A stretch of 64,000 bases of DNA from Rhodoblastus sp963727035 (GTDB lineage Bacteria; Pseudomonadota; Alphaproteobacteria; Rhizobiales; Beijerinckiaceae). The DNA is taken from contig CAVSEY010000029.1 in assembly GCA_963727035.1 (NCBI GenBank), forward strand, positions 124,001-188,000, read 5' to 3'. A program made the translations under genes and the position numbers. The notes below the pieces were generated by a model. It made no database searches and was not told where the DNA came from. It worked only from the letters and a program-made list of their open reading frames with translations. This document shows, piece by piece, positions 35,882 to 46,113 of this stretch (position 1 is its first letter; every line of letters starts with the position of its first letter).

Positions 35882-37450
35882 TCAGGCGGTCTTTGCCGTG
35901 AACGCGTCGCCCCATGGCAGGAGGTCGGCGACCTTCTTGGCGGGATAGTCGGCAATTTGGGCGAGGACGCTTCGCAAGTAGGCCTCAGGGTCGAGGCCAT
36001 TGTGCTTGGCGGTTTGGATCAGCGACAATATGCCTGCGGCTCGTTCCCCGCCGCGGTCTGATCCGGCGAACAGCCAATTTTTCCTGCCGAGAGTTATCGG
36101 TCGGATCGAGCGCTCCGCGGCGTTGTTGTCGATTTCGATCGTGCCGTCGTCGATGAACCGGCCAAGCGCCGTCCAACGCGCCAGCGCGTAGCGGATCGCT
36201 TCCGCCGTTCCTGATTTTCGCGGCAGCTGAGCAAGCATGGTTTCAAGCCAGCCGCGGAAGGCGGCAAAGCGCGGCGCGGTTTGTTCCTGCCGGACCTGTC
36301 GTCGTCGTTCGGGCGGCGCGCCGCGGATCGTGGCCTCAATGTCGTAGAACTCGCCAATCCGCTTGATCGCCTCATCCGCGATCGGCGCGGGGCCGGCGAC
36401 CGTCAGGTCGAAAAACTGGCGGCGAGCATGCGCCATGCAGGCCGCTTCGAGGATTGTCGGCGCCTCGCCAGGCTTTTTGGGTTCATAGAGATGGCGGAAT
36501 CCGGCGTAGCCATCGGCGTGAAGCACGCCCCGGAAGCTTTCGAGATGTTTTCTCGGACGTTCACCTTTGCGGTCGGGGCTGTAAAAATAAGCGACCGCCG
36601 GCGCTGTCTCATCGGCCCATGGACGCCCGTCGCGAACATAGGTCCAAAGCCGGCCCTCCTTGGTCTTTCCCCTGCCGGGATCAAGCACGGGAACCGGCGT
36701 GTCGTCGCCATGCAGACGATTTCCGGCGAACACATGCGCGCGCAGGGTCTCGACCAGCGGCGCCAGCAGCGCATTGGCCTGACCAACCCAATCGGCCATG
36801 GTGGAACGGGAAAGCTCGACGCCTTCGCGGGCATAGATTTCGGATTGGCGATAAAGCGGCAGGTGGTCGCAGTATTTCGACACCAGCACATGGGCGAGGA
36901 GGCCTGGACCCGGCTTGCCGCGCTCGATCGGCGGCGACGGCATGGCGGCTTTGATCTCGGTGTCGCAGCCTTTGCACACCATCTTGCGCCGCACATGCCG
37001 CACGACGCGGAAGGAGGCCGGGACATAATCGAGCACTTCGCTGACCACGGAGCCGGCCTTCAGGAAGTCGCGACCGCCGCAGGTCGGACAGGCGCAATCT
37101 CCAATCTCGTGGACTTCGTCGATACGTGGCAGATGCTCCGGCAAAGGCTGGCGCGCCGGCTTGTTCTTCTCGGCCTCCGCCTTGCGAACCGGCGGCGGCG
37201 CGGTCTCGCCCGCCGAGGCTTCGATGTCCTCCAGCGCCAGTTCGAGCTGCTCGATTTCGCGTGCGACTTTTTCAGAGGAGGCGCCGAAGCGCGCCCGACG
37301 CAGCAGAGCCAGTTGCGCCTTCAGTTTTTCGATCAACGTGTCGCGCGTGTGAAGCCGGCGGTTCGCCTCGGCCAGTTCCGCCGCCTGCGCGGCAATGATC
37401 GCGCGCAGGGATTCGAGATTTTCCGGCAGGTCGGCGACGGCTTGGCTCAT
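35882..37450 (-). CDS. tnpC: IS66 transposase TnpC
   Basis: 522 residues. Order: N-terminal leucine-zipper-like coil (~15-60, 'LRAIIAAQAAELAEANRRLHTRDTLIEKLKAQLALL'), zinc-finger IS66 domain ('CACPTCGGRDF', 'VRRKMVCKGCD'), DDE core ('RLHGDDTPVPVLDPG', 'VLHADGYAGFRHLY') and C-terminal 'DNNAAERSIRPITLGRKNWLFAGSDRGGERAAGILSLI'. All are standard for IS66 ORF3. Complete. Confidence 0.93.
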   Translation of the reverse strand: MSQAVADLPENLESLRAIIAAQAAELAEANRRLHTRDTLIEKLKAQLALLRRARFGASSEKVAREIEQLELALEDIEASAGETAPPPVRKAEAEKNKPARQPLPEHLPRIDEVHEIGDCACPTCGGRDFLKAGSVVSEVLDYVPASFRVVRHVRRKMVCKGCDTEIKAAMPSPPIERGKPGPGLLAHVLVSKYCDHLPLYRQSEIYAREGVELSRSTMADWVGQANALLAPLVETLRAHVFAGNRLHGDDTPVPVLDPGRGKTKEGRLWTYVRDGRPWADETAPAVAYFYSPDRKGERPRKHLESFRGVLHADGYAGFRHLYEPKKPGEAPTILEAACMAHARRQFFDLTVAGPAPIADEAIKRIGEFYDIEATIRGAPPERRRQVRQEQTAPRFAAFRGWLETMLAQLPRKSGTAEAIRYALARWTALGRFIDDGTIEIDNNAAERSIRPITLGRKNWLFAGSDRGGERAAGILSLIQTAKHNGLDPEAYLRSVLAQIADYPAKKVADLLPWGDAFTAKTA

Positions 37451-37513
37451 GGCCGGATTTTAACTGATTTGCCGCTTTCCAAAAAGTAATTTCGCCATGA
37501 GTTGCCTTGCTTT

Positions 37514-37861
37514 TCAGGCCATTCGCGACGGCGGCGACGACCAGGAGGGACGACGCCAATCCATACCCTCCCACAGCATCGCCAGCTGCGCCGCCGTCAG
37601 GCGAGCGGTTCCATCAGCCGCCGATGGCCAGGGAAAACGACCGCGCTCCAGCACCTTGTAGAACAGGCAAAAGCCCTGGCCGTCCCAGTACAGCAGTTTG
37701 ATCCGGTCGCCGCGCCGGCCGCGAAAGGCGAAGACCGCCCCTGAAGCCGGGTTCTGGCGCAAGCTCGCCTGAGCCAATGCAGCCAATCCGTCAATGCCCT
37801 TGCGCATGTCGACGGCGCCGCAAGCCAGATAAACGCGGACATTCGACCCAGGGCCGATCAT
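37514..37861 (-). CDS. tnpB: IS66 accessory protein TnpB
   Basis: 115 residues from ATG 37861, overlapping tnpA by ATGA. 'VYLACGAVDMRKGIDGLAALAQ', 'FAFRGRRGDRIKLLYWDGQGFCLFYKVLERGRFPWP' is the full IS66 Orf2 motif set. Needed for transposition, biochemical role unclear. Confidence 0.92.
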   Translation of the reverse strand: MIGPGSNVRVYLACGAVDMRKGIDGLAALAQASLRQNPASGAVFAFRGRRGDRIKLLYWDGQGFCLFYKVLERGRFPWPSAADGTARLTAAQLAMLWEGMDWRRPSWSSPPSRMA

Positions 37862-38259
37862 GCGTCTTCCACCGAACGGATCAACGCCTTCAGCATCCCC
37901 GCGTCGAGCCCGGCTTCGACCTTGAGAACCCGACCATTGGTGCAGCGGATCTCGATACGACCGGGCCGCCCGCCACGTGTCGTCACCTTGGGCGCCGTGT
38001 CGCGCTCCCTCCACCTGGGCTCGGCATTCTCGCTGGCGGCGACGACGACAGGCAAGAAGGTTGGATCTGTCGCAACCGGCGCACTCAATCCGAGTTGCCG
38101 GCGCCATGTATAAATCTGCTGCGGCACGATATCGTGGCGACGCGCCACGTCCGCCAGCGTCAAACCGCTCGCCGCAGCCTCGTCCAGAATTGCGCGCTTT
38201 TGCTCGTCCGACCAAAAGCGCCGGCGCTCGCGCCCTGACAATATCTCCACCCGCGCCAT
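37858..38259 (-). CDS. tnpA: IS66 accessory protein TnpA
   Basis: About 133 residues from ATG 38259. The HTH 'RRRFWSDEQKRAILDEAAASGLTLADVARRHDIVPQQIYTWRRQ' is the IS3/IS66-type DNA-binding domain, followed by 'RIEIRCTNGRVLKVEAGLD', the IS66 Orf1 signature. A longer in-frame extension to 38328 exists but is less likely. Confidence 0.9.
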   Translation of the reverse strand: MARVEILSGRERRRFWSDEQKRAILDEAAASGLTLADVARRHDIVPQQIYTWRRQLGLSAPVATDPTFLPVVVAASENAEPRWRERDTAPKVTTRGGRPGRIEIRCTNGRVLKVEAGLDAGMLKALIRSVEDA

Positions 38260-38337
38260 CGGTCCCGATCGCTCCGTCGCTAAATACGGAATTAGCGACG
38301 TAACTTCAGGCCAATGCAGGAAAATCAAAAGGCTCTT

Positions 38338-39066
38338 TCACCGGACGGTTACGAAAGGCGTGCGGCCGGAAACGGTGAAATAATTGCCCTTGGCCAGAAA
38401 GCGCGGCGGAATGAGTTGCGCGGGATAGTTTTCGATCTGCCGCGCGACCTCATGCGCGCCATGGCCGGCGCAATTGACCAGCGCCGCGCATGTGACGGCG
38501 TCGCCGCCCTGCGTCCGCACTTCATAGCCGCCGGCGCGGGGGATGACGCCGGTCACTTTGGTCTGGAAGGCGAATTGCGCGCTTTTGCCCTCGGCGTCGC
38601 CTTGCAGCGCCAGCATCAGGGCGTGGCTGTCGACGATTCCGGTCGAAGGCGAGAGCAAGGCGGCGACGCATTCGACCTCGGGTTCGAGCCGGCGGGCCTC
38701 CTCGCGGTTGAGCGGGACGAGATCGTCCACGCCATTGGCGAGCCCGCGCCGATGCAGGGCTTCAAGCTTGGGAATCTGTTTTTCGTCGGTCGCGACGATG
38801 AGCTTTCCCACGCGCTTCGCCGCAACGCCATGCTCGGCGCAATAGGCGTAAAGCAGCTTGCGGCCCTCGACGCAGAGCCGCGCCTTAAAACTGCCTTGCG
38901 CGTAATAAAGGCCGGCGTGGATGACTTCGGAATTGCGCGACGAGCTATGGAGGCCGATGGTCTTTTCGGCTTCGAGGACGAGAACCTCGCGCCCCGACTG
39001 CGCCAGCCGGCGCGCAACCGCCAGGCCGACCACGCCGGCCCCTATGACGACCGCATCGACATCCAT
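38338..39066 (-). pseudogene. L-2-hydroxyglutarate oxidase (LhgO-like), 3' end removed by IS66
   Basis: From ATG 39066: FAD dinucleotide-binding 'DVDAVVIGAGVVGLAVARRL', then 'HSSSRNSEVIHAGLYY' (flavin region), 'LNREEARRLEPEV', 'STGIVDSHALMLAL' and 'NCAGHGAHEVARQI'. This is the LhgO/YgaF pattern. Native codons end at 'FTVSGRTPF'; the last four codons and stop come from the IS66 end. About 240 of ~370-400 residues remain, lacking the C-terminal substrate domain, and the missing half is not at the other side of the IS. Not expected to be functional. Confidence 0.85.
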
Positions 39067-39123
39067 GAACCAGACTCCCTGGTTTCTTCCTGGGGCCATT
39101 CGCGCCGCAGCGTCGGAGCGCGC

Positions 39124-39807
39124 CTATTTCTTCTCTTCGAGATGCAGCGAGACCAGCCGCGCCAGCAGGATGGCGGGGTAGAGCTGGCCGCAGATCGATT
39201 CAAGATTGCACAGGCCGCGGGCGATCGGCTGCGCGGGGGTGATGTCGCCATAGCCGACCGAGGTGATGGTCGTCAGGCTGAAATAGGTCACATCGGCGCC
39301 AAGGTGCGGCGTGTCGGCGATGGACATATGGACGAAGGCGTTGGGAAAGATCGCGCCGACGAACAGATAGAGCGAGGCGAAGACGATCGCGATCAGCAGA
39401 TAGAGCAGGATCGCGCCGACGATCCTGTGGGTCGTGACCGGGCCGTCGGCGAATACGGCGCGGGTGACGACCACCGCGAATGTGGCCGAGAGCGTCAGCC
39501 AGAGGCTCGCGATGAGGTAGATGTGAGGATGGAGCGTGTCATGCTCGTTACGCAGAAGGTCCAACGCGAAATGCAGGACGATGGCGAGCGCGACCGGAAG
39601 GAGAGTGATCCAGTGGCCGGAGAGAACATAAAGGCCCGCCGCCATCACCAGAACCAGCATCGCGCCGACGGGCGCGAAGGCGACGCCGATCGTCGCCTGG
39701 AGCGGCGTGACGACGAAAATCAGGAGCGCCAGAAGCACGGCCATGACGCTGAGCGTCGGGTCTCTGTAGGTCTGGCGGATTTCATGGAGCCGTTGTGGGT
39801 GATTCAT
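39124..39807 (-). CDS. Two-pore-domain-like K+ channel (Ion_trans_2)
   Basis: 227 residues. Four N-terminal membrane helices (~22-42, 46-64, 66-85, 100-120), then a pore unit: helix (~130-155), 'TYFSLTTITSVGYGDITP' filter and a final helix. The S1-S4-like front part gives a voltage-gated-like layout of small bacterial channels. The filter is intact. No regulatory C-terminal domain. It is a single gene downstream of the RND operon, same strand. Confidence 0.85.
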   Translation of the reverse strand: MNHPQRLHEIRQTYRDPTLSVMAVLLALLIFVVTPLQATIGVAFAPVGAMLVLVMAAGLYVLSGHWITLLPVALAIVLHFALDLLRNEHDTLHPHIYLIASLWLTLSATFAVVVTRAVFADGPVTTHRIVGAILLYLLIAIVFASLYLFVGAIFPNAFVHMSIADTPHLGADVTYFSLTTITSVGYGDITPAQPIARGLCNLESICGQLYPAILLARLVSLHLEEKK

Positions 39808-39886
39808 CAGCCCTCCCGTGGCGGCGCCCGCTTCGCCGGAGGCGTCGAAGCGCCATTGTGCGGGCGAGGCGGACGATCTTGCTTGT

Positions 39887-42800
39887 TCAGGTCTCTTTCG
39901 CCGCCGGTTCGGCGCCCGCCTTCGCCTTCCTGGCCTTGCGCGATTCCTCGAACTTTTGCAGCACCGCGAAGAAGGACGGCACGAACAGCACCGCGAGGCA
40001 GGTCGAGGCGATCATGCCGCTGAAAACCGAAATGCCCAGAGAGCGGCGGGCGTTGGCGCCGGCGCCGGTGGCGAGGACCAGCGGCAGCACGCCGAGAATG
40101 AAGGCGAAGGAGGTCATCAGGATCGGGCGGAAGCGCAAGCGCGAAGCCTCCCTGGCGGCATCGAGAATGGACATGCCCTGGAAGAGCCGGTTCTCGCGCG
40201 CGACCTCGACGATCAGGATGCCGTTCTTGGCCGACAGCGCGATCAGCAGCATCAGGCCGATCTGGGTATAGAGATTGTTGGCGGCGCCCAGCGCGGTGAG
40301 CGCGATGACCGGGCCGAGCAGGGCGAGCGGCACGGCGGAGAGAACGGCGAGAGGCAGGATCCAGCTCTCGTATTGGCCGGCGAGGACAAGATAGACCAGC
40401 AGCAGCGACAGGCCGAAGACGTAATAGAGCTGGTTGCCGGTGATCTTCTCCTGATAGGACATGGCCGTCCATTCGAAGGCGACGTCGCTGGGCAGGATTT
40501 TTCTGGCGATCGCCTCCATCGCGTCCATCGACTGGCCCGAGCTGAAGCCGCGAGCGGCCCCGCCGACGATGGTCGAGGAGGGGTAGAGATTGTAGAGCGT
40601 GTCGAGCGCCGGGGCGACCGCGGAGCCGAGATGGGCGACGGCGCCGATCGGAACCATATTGCCGTCCTGGCTGCGGACATAAAGGTTCAGCAGGTCTTCG
40701 GGATGCAGCCGGTATTGCGAATCGGCCTGGACATAGACCTGCAGAGAGAGGCCGAATTTGTTGAACTGGTTGACATAGGTCGAGCCGACATAGTCGGTCA
40801 GCGTGGAGAAGACGTCGCCGACGGACACGCGCAGGGTCTGGGCGCGGTCGCGGTCGACCGTCAGGGTCACGCGCGGGGCCTCATTGCGATAGGTCGTCAG
40901 CACATTCTGCAGCGACGGCTCCTTGGCGGCGGCGGCGACGATCTGGTTGGTCAGTTCGCCGAGCTTCCGGTAGTCGGTGCTGCCCCCGAGCAGTTCGAGC
41001 TGCATCTGGAAGCCGCCGGCGTTGCCGATGCCCTGGATCGCGGGCGGCGGCAACACGCGCGCCTGTCCGTCCGGCAGTTGGAGCAAAGCCTCCGAGAGCT
41101 TCTTGTAAATCGAGAGCAGATCCTGGTCCTTGGCCTTGAGCCGCTCGTCGAACGGCTTGAGCATGATCCAGGCGGCGCCGGCGTTGAACAGGTCGGCGCT
41201 GTTGTCGAGCAGCGACATGCCGGTCACGCTGATGACGCGATCGACGCCGGGGATTTTGCGGGCGATGTCCGAGGTCTTCTGCAAGGCCTCGCTGGTGCGG
41301 CCCATCGAGGCGGCGTCGGGCAGTTGCAGCGCCACCAGCAGATAGCCCTGGTCGTCGATCGGGATGAAGGCGGTGGGAATGCGGGTCAGGCCCCAGACGC
41401 CGAGGCCGGAGACGATCAGGGCGACGATGACCATCAGCCCGCTGCGATGGACCATTTTTCCGATGAAATTGGCGTAGCCCGCCTCCATCGGGTCATAGAC
41501 GTGATTGAAGGCGCGGAAGAAGAAATTGCGCTTTTCCGGCGGGACGGGCGGGCGCAGCCACAGCGCGCATTGGGTCGGCTTGAGGGTCGCGGCGTTGAGC
41601 GCGGAAATCAGCGCCGTGGAGGCGATGACCAGCGCGAATTGCGCGAACATGTTGCCGGTGAGGCCCGGGACGAAGGCGGCGGGCAGGAACACCGACATCA
41701 GCACCAGGGTGATGCCGACGATGGGGCCGAACAAATCGTCCATCGCCTTGATCGCCGCCTGAACGCCGGGCAGGCCCCGTTCGATATATTTGGTCACGCC
41801 CTCGACGATGACGATGGCGTCGTCGACCACGATGCCGATGGCGAGCACGATGCCGAACAGCGTCGAGAGGTTGACCGTATAGCCGAGCGCCGCCATGGCG
41901 GCGAAGGCGCCGATGATCGTGACGGGGACGGTCGTCGCCGGGACCAGGGTCGCGCGGAAATTCTGCAGGAAGGCCAGAATGACGATCAGGACCAGGATGC
42001 CGGCTTCATAAAGCGTGCGATAGACCTCGGCGATCGAATCCTTGACGAAGATCGTGGTGTCGTAGGGGATGGTGTATTCCAGCCCCTCGGGGAAGCGCTT
42101 GGCCATCTGGTCCATCAGCGCCTTCACTTCCTTGCCGACCTGCAGCGAATTGGAGTCCGGCGTCTGATAGATGGCTATGCCCGCCGCCGGCTTGCCGTTG
42201 AGGCGGAATTCCTGGGAATAGGTCTGCGAGCCGAGCTCGATCCGCGCCACGTCGCTGAGGTGGATCAGGCGCCCGCCCTGAGCGGTCTGGTCCTTGATGA
42301 CGATGCTGGCGAATTGCTCGGGCTGGTCGAGGCGCGACTTGACGTCGATCGTATATTGGAACTCGATGTCCTTGGGCGCGGGCGGCGTGCCGGTCTGGCC
42401 GGCGGCAATGTTCTGGTTCTGCTGGCGGATGGCGCTGATGACGTCCTTCGGCTCGAGATTGAAGCTCTGGAGCTTGCCGGGGTCCATCCAGACGCGCATG
42501 GCGTATTCGCCGGCGCCGATGACCCTGACATTGCCGACGCCGGGCAGGCGGGCGAGCGCGTCGACCAGGTTGATCGTCGCGTAATTGCTCAGAAAGAGCG
42601 CGTCATACTTGTTGTCGGGCGAATCCAGCGTCACGAACTGGAGGATCGAGGTGTTCTTTTTCTGGACATTGACGCCCTGCGCCTGGACGGAATAGGGCAG
42701 CGAGGCCAAAGCGAGCTGGACGCGGTTCTGCACCAGAACCTGGTCGATGTTGGGGTCGGTCCCGATCTCGAAGGTGATGGTCAGCGTATAGGTGCCGTCC

Positions 42801-43055
42801 GGCGCGCTGGTCGAACTCCATATAGAGCATCTTGTCGACGCCGTTGACCTGGTTCTCGATCGGCAGCGCGATCGTGTTCAGCACGGTCTGGGCGCTGGCG
42901 CCGGGATAGCTCGCCGTGACCTGAACCGTTGGCGGCACCACGTTCGGATATTCGGAGACGGGCAGGCGGTAGAGCGCCACGGCGCCGATGACCACGAGCA
43001 TGATCGCCAGCACATTGGCCAGAACCGGACGCTCGATGAAAAATTTGGATATCAT
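39887..43055 (-). pseudogene. RND (HAE1) efflux pump, inner-membrane component, one frameshift
   Basis: Together ~1,055 residues. Part 1 from ATG 43055 ('MISKFFIERPVLANVLAIMLVVIGAVALYRLPVSEYPNVVPPTVQV'), through 'GVDKMLYME'. An extra T near 42814 breaks the frame; the other frame resumes at 'TSAPDGTYTLTITFEIGTDPN' and continues to 39887. Pore and proton-relay regions follow ('GIVVDDAIVIVEGV' with the Asp pair, 'GILIVEVARENRLFQGM'). Without the frameshift this is a complete AcrB/MexB-type multidrug pump. Restarting at an internal codon would lose TM1. The insertion is in a TT run, so a consensus error is possible. Confidence 0.85.
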
Positions 43056-43076
43056 CGGCCTGATCCCTGCTCGGGC

Positions 43077-44258
43077 TTACTTCACTTCGGATAATTTGGG
43101 CGTGACCGTCATGCCCGGCGAGGCGCGCCAGAGTTCGCCGACGACGATACGGTCGGCGCGGTTGACGCCGCTGTCGATCGTCTGCAGCGAGCCTAAAGTC
43201 TGGCCGATCTGGACATAACGCTTCTCGACGACATTGCTGTCGTTGACAACGAGGAGATAGCGTCCGCCCTGATCCTCCTGCAAAGCCGTCTGCGGGACGA
43301 GAAGGGCGCTTTTCTGGACCTTGCCCATCGGCAGGCGGAGCTTGACGAACATGCCGGGCAGGAAGGTCCGCGTCGGATTGGGAAGCAGGCCGCGCAGATA
43401 GAGCGTGCCGGTCGCCGGGTCGATCGCGGGAGCGACATAATCCATCTTTCCCTTGTGCGGGAAGCCGGTCTCGTCCGACAAGGCGGCCTCGATCGGAATT
43501 TGGTGCAGTTCCGCCAAGGTCAGCCGGCGCTGATCGAGATTGGCGCGGATCTGGAGCGCCTGCTGCGAGCTGATGCTGGCGACGACATAGATCGGGTTGA
43601 GCTGGGTGATTTCCGCGAGAACGGCGGTCTGAGGGCTGGCCCCGACCATGTTGCCGACGTCGATCAGATGCTTGCCCATCTGGCCGTCGAAGGGCGCGCG
43701 CACTTCGGTATAGCCGAGGTTGAGTTGGGCGATCGCGACCTGCGCCTGGGCGCCCTTGATATTGGCCTCGGCGGTCTGCTGCTCGAAGACCCAGTGATCG
43801 ACCTCGACCTGGGAGGTCGCGTGCTGCTTGAGCAAAGCGGTGTAACGGCCGACTTCCAGCTTGGCGTGGTCGCGGGCGACCGTCGCGGCTTCGAGCTGGG
43901 CCTGCGCCTGCTGGAGCTGGGCCTTGTACTGATCCTGCTGAATGGTGAAAAGCAGATCGCCTTTCGCGACGATCGCGCCATCCTCGAAATGAATCTGCTC
44001 CAGATAGCCGGGCACGCGCGCGACCAGGCTGACCTGATTGACCGCCGCGGCGTTGCCGACGACCTCCAGCGTGTCGCTCACCGCCTGGACCTTCGGCGTC
44101 ATGACCGGAATGGCCGGCGCCGCCGTCGGCGCCTGCGCCTGCGCCAGGGCGGAAGGGGCCGGAGCCGCGCCGAGGAGGGCGAGGGCGGCGGCGAACCGGA
44201 GCGGCCGGAGCCCATGCCGCGCGGAGATACGGAAGATGTCTTTCATCGCGATCACCAT
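43077..44258 (-). CDS. RND efflux periplasmic adaptor (membrane fusion protein)
   Basis: 393 residues (ATG 44258; a second at 44246). Signal peptide (~20-40), then lipoyl halves ('NQVSLVARVPGYLEQIHFEDGAIVAKGDLLFTI' and 'LNLGYTEVRAPFDGQMGKHLIDVGNMV') around a coiled-coil hairpin, followed by 'NPIYVVASISSQQALQIR' and barrel elements to the C-terminus. AcrA/MexA type, bridging the RND pump and outer-membrane channel. Middle gene of the operon, 21 bp before the pump. Confidence 0.92.
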   Translation of the reverse strand: MVIAMKDIFRISARHGLRPLRFAAALALLGAAPAPSALAQAQAPTAAPAIPVMTPKVQAVSDTLEVVGNAAAVNQVSLVARVPGYLEQIHFEDGAIVAKGDLLFTIQQDQYKAQLQQAQAQLEAATVARDHAKLEVGRYTALLKQHATSQVEVDHWVFEQQTAEANIKGAQAQVAIAQLNLGYTEVRAPFDGQMGKHLIDVGNMVGASPQTAVLAEITQLNPIYVVASISSQQALQIRANLDQRRLTLAELHQIPIEAALSDETGFPHKGKMDYVAPAIDPATGTLYLRGLLPNPTRTFLPGMFVKLRLPMGKVQKSALLVPQTALQEDQGGRYLLVVNDSNVVEKRYVQIGQTLGSLQTIDSGVNRADRIVVGELWRASPGMTVTPKLSEVK

Positions 44259-45905
44259 TGCGGCGGCCTCACAGTCGGTCCGAGGTCAGACGGGCCGGGC
44301 AGCCCGGGCGTCGCCGGCGCCTTGTGGCCGGCGGGCGGGAGCAGTTCGCCCCAGTTCGTGCGCGCGCGCATCTCGTCGCTGACGGAATCCGGGACGAAAT
44401 CGCGCCCCCAGCGGATCTGCCAGCCGCCGCCGAGCGCGCGATAGGCGGTGGTCAGGCTGATGGAGACATTGCCTTCGGCCGCGGCCAGATTGTTCTGCGC
44501 CTGATAGAGATTCTGTTCGGCCGTCAGCACGGTGGTGAAGTCGCGTGTGCCGAGCTGATATTGGCTGAGCGCGACAATGAGGGCGTTGTTGGCCGCCGAG
44601 ACGCTCTGTTTGAGATAAGCGACCTGCTGGCGGCCCTGGAGGAAGCTGCTCAGCCCGTCCTCGACCTCGCGCTGCGCCTTGAGCACGGTGTTCTTGTAGT
44701 TGATCAGCAGCGCCTGCAATTCGGCGTCCTGGGCGCGGACATTATTGGTGATCTGGCCATAGTTCAGGATCGGCCAGCTGAAGGACGGGCCGAAGGCGAA
44801 GGTGAGGCTCGGCTGGGTGAACAGCGGCTTCAGGCTATTGCCATTGGTGGTGCTCGCCACGGTGCCGAACGCGCCGGCCAGGGTGAAGGCGGGATAGAGG
44901 TCCGCCTCGGCCATGCCGACCTGCGCGCCCTGGGCGACCGCCGCCAGTTCCGCCGCGCGCACGTCGGGGCGGCGGCGCAGCAGGTCGGCCGGGACGCCGA
45001 CCGCGACATTGGCGGGCGGCGCGGGAATGCCGCGCGAAACAGTCGAGCAGGTTGTCGATCGTTTCCGGCGGCTCGCCGAGCAGGACGCGCAAAGCGTTCT
45101 CCTGCTGCTGCAACTGGGCGATATATTGCGGGACCGCGGCCTCGGTCTGGGCGAGGACGTTCCTGGCCTGGAAAACGTCGAGTTCGGAGGTCGCGCCGCC
45201 CTTGAAGCGGGCTTCGGCGATTTGCAGCGCGTCCCTCTGCTTGACGACATTGGCCCGCGCGATGGCGATCTGCGCCTGCGAGGTCCGGATCGCGATGTAA
45301 TCATTGGCGACGTCGCCGATCAGGGTGACCAGGACGTCGTCATAAGTTGCGATCGAGGCGAGATAGGAGGCGTCGGCGGATTCGACCCCGTGCCGGAACT
45401 TGCCCCACAGGTCGAGCTCCCAGGCGACCTGGCCGCCGAGATTGACCCGCCAGAAATTGTTGGAGATCGCATTTCCGGGATTGGTCGAGGCGTCGGTGCG
45501 CGGAAGCTTGATATAGTCGGCCGAGCCGTCGAGCTGCTGGGTCTGCGGATAGACCTCGCCGATGGCCTCGCCCAGGATCGCGCGCGCCTTGAGCACGCGG
45601 GCGCCGGCTTCCATCAGCGTCAGGTTCTGGTCATAGGCGGTTTCGACCAGGCGGTTGAGCGTCGGATCGCGGAACGCCGTCCACCAGTTGCGATAGTCCT
45701 CGCGGCTGGTCCTGACCGCGGGGCTGCGCAACTCGCGCCATTTGAGGCCCAGCGGCGCGTCAGGGGCGACGAATTTCGGGCCGATCGAACAAGCCGCGAG
45801 CGGCGCCAGCAGAACCAGGGCGGAAATGCGGACAGGGCGCCGAAACGGCGACGCGCCGAACATTCGGCGCGTGGGCCGGGACATGCCGCCGTCGTGGTTC
45901 ATCAA
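44252..45905 (-). pseudogene. RND efflux outer-membrane factor (NodT/OprM type), one frameshift
   Basis: ~550 residues in total. Lipoprotein-type leader ('VLLAPLAACSIGPKF'), then 'YRNWWTAFRDPTLNRLVETAYDQNLTLMEA' and the first repeat to 'LLGEPPETIDNLLD'. Near 45036-45040 one extra T (TGTTTCG) breaks the frame. The second frame continues 'GIPAPPANVAVGVPADLLRRRPDVRAAELAAVAQ', the conserved OMF signature, to 44252. The operon order OMF-adaptor-pump, with the OMF first, is kept. Functional status depends on whether the indel is real. Confidence 0.85.
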
Positions 45906-46113
45906 ACATCCTGTTTCGGGCGGTTTGTCGCGCGCCGGCGCTTGCCGTGAAAACGGCGTGATTGCGAAAGGATGCTATTTCCCGCCAGTTGCGCGATCAA
46001 GCGGATGGCCGCGCTTTCCACTGTTTCCCGCGCACCGTTGCGCTGATGCAACAGGTGAAAGTATTTTTACGAATTAAACCAGTGTATTGACGCGACTTCA
46101 TGCGCCTTTTCCG

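Larger units (their letters stand above)
35806..38352 (-). mobile_element. IS66 family insertion sequence
   Basis: About 2.55 kb with tnpA-tnpB-tnpC in the usual order on the minus strand. The right end is fixed by disruption of the lhgO gene: GTAACCGTCCGGTG (minus strand from 38352). A weaker match GTAGTCCCTCGGT starts at 35806. The 8-bp flanks (GGTCATCA and GAAAGGCG) do not match, so the insertion has probably been followed by rearrangement, or the left end is wrong. Confidence 0.7.

Noticed and set aside
39818..42847. 1009-codon plus-strand frame over the RND pump
   Set aside because: Shadow of the minus-strand HAE1 pump; composition is Asp/Arg/Gly-rich with no fold signals.
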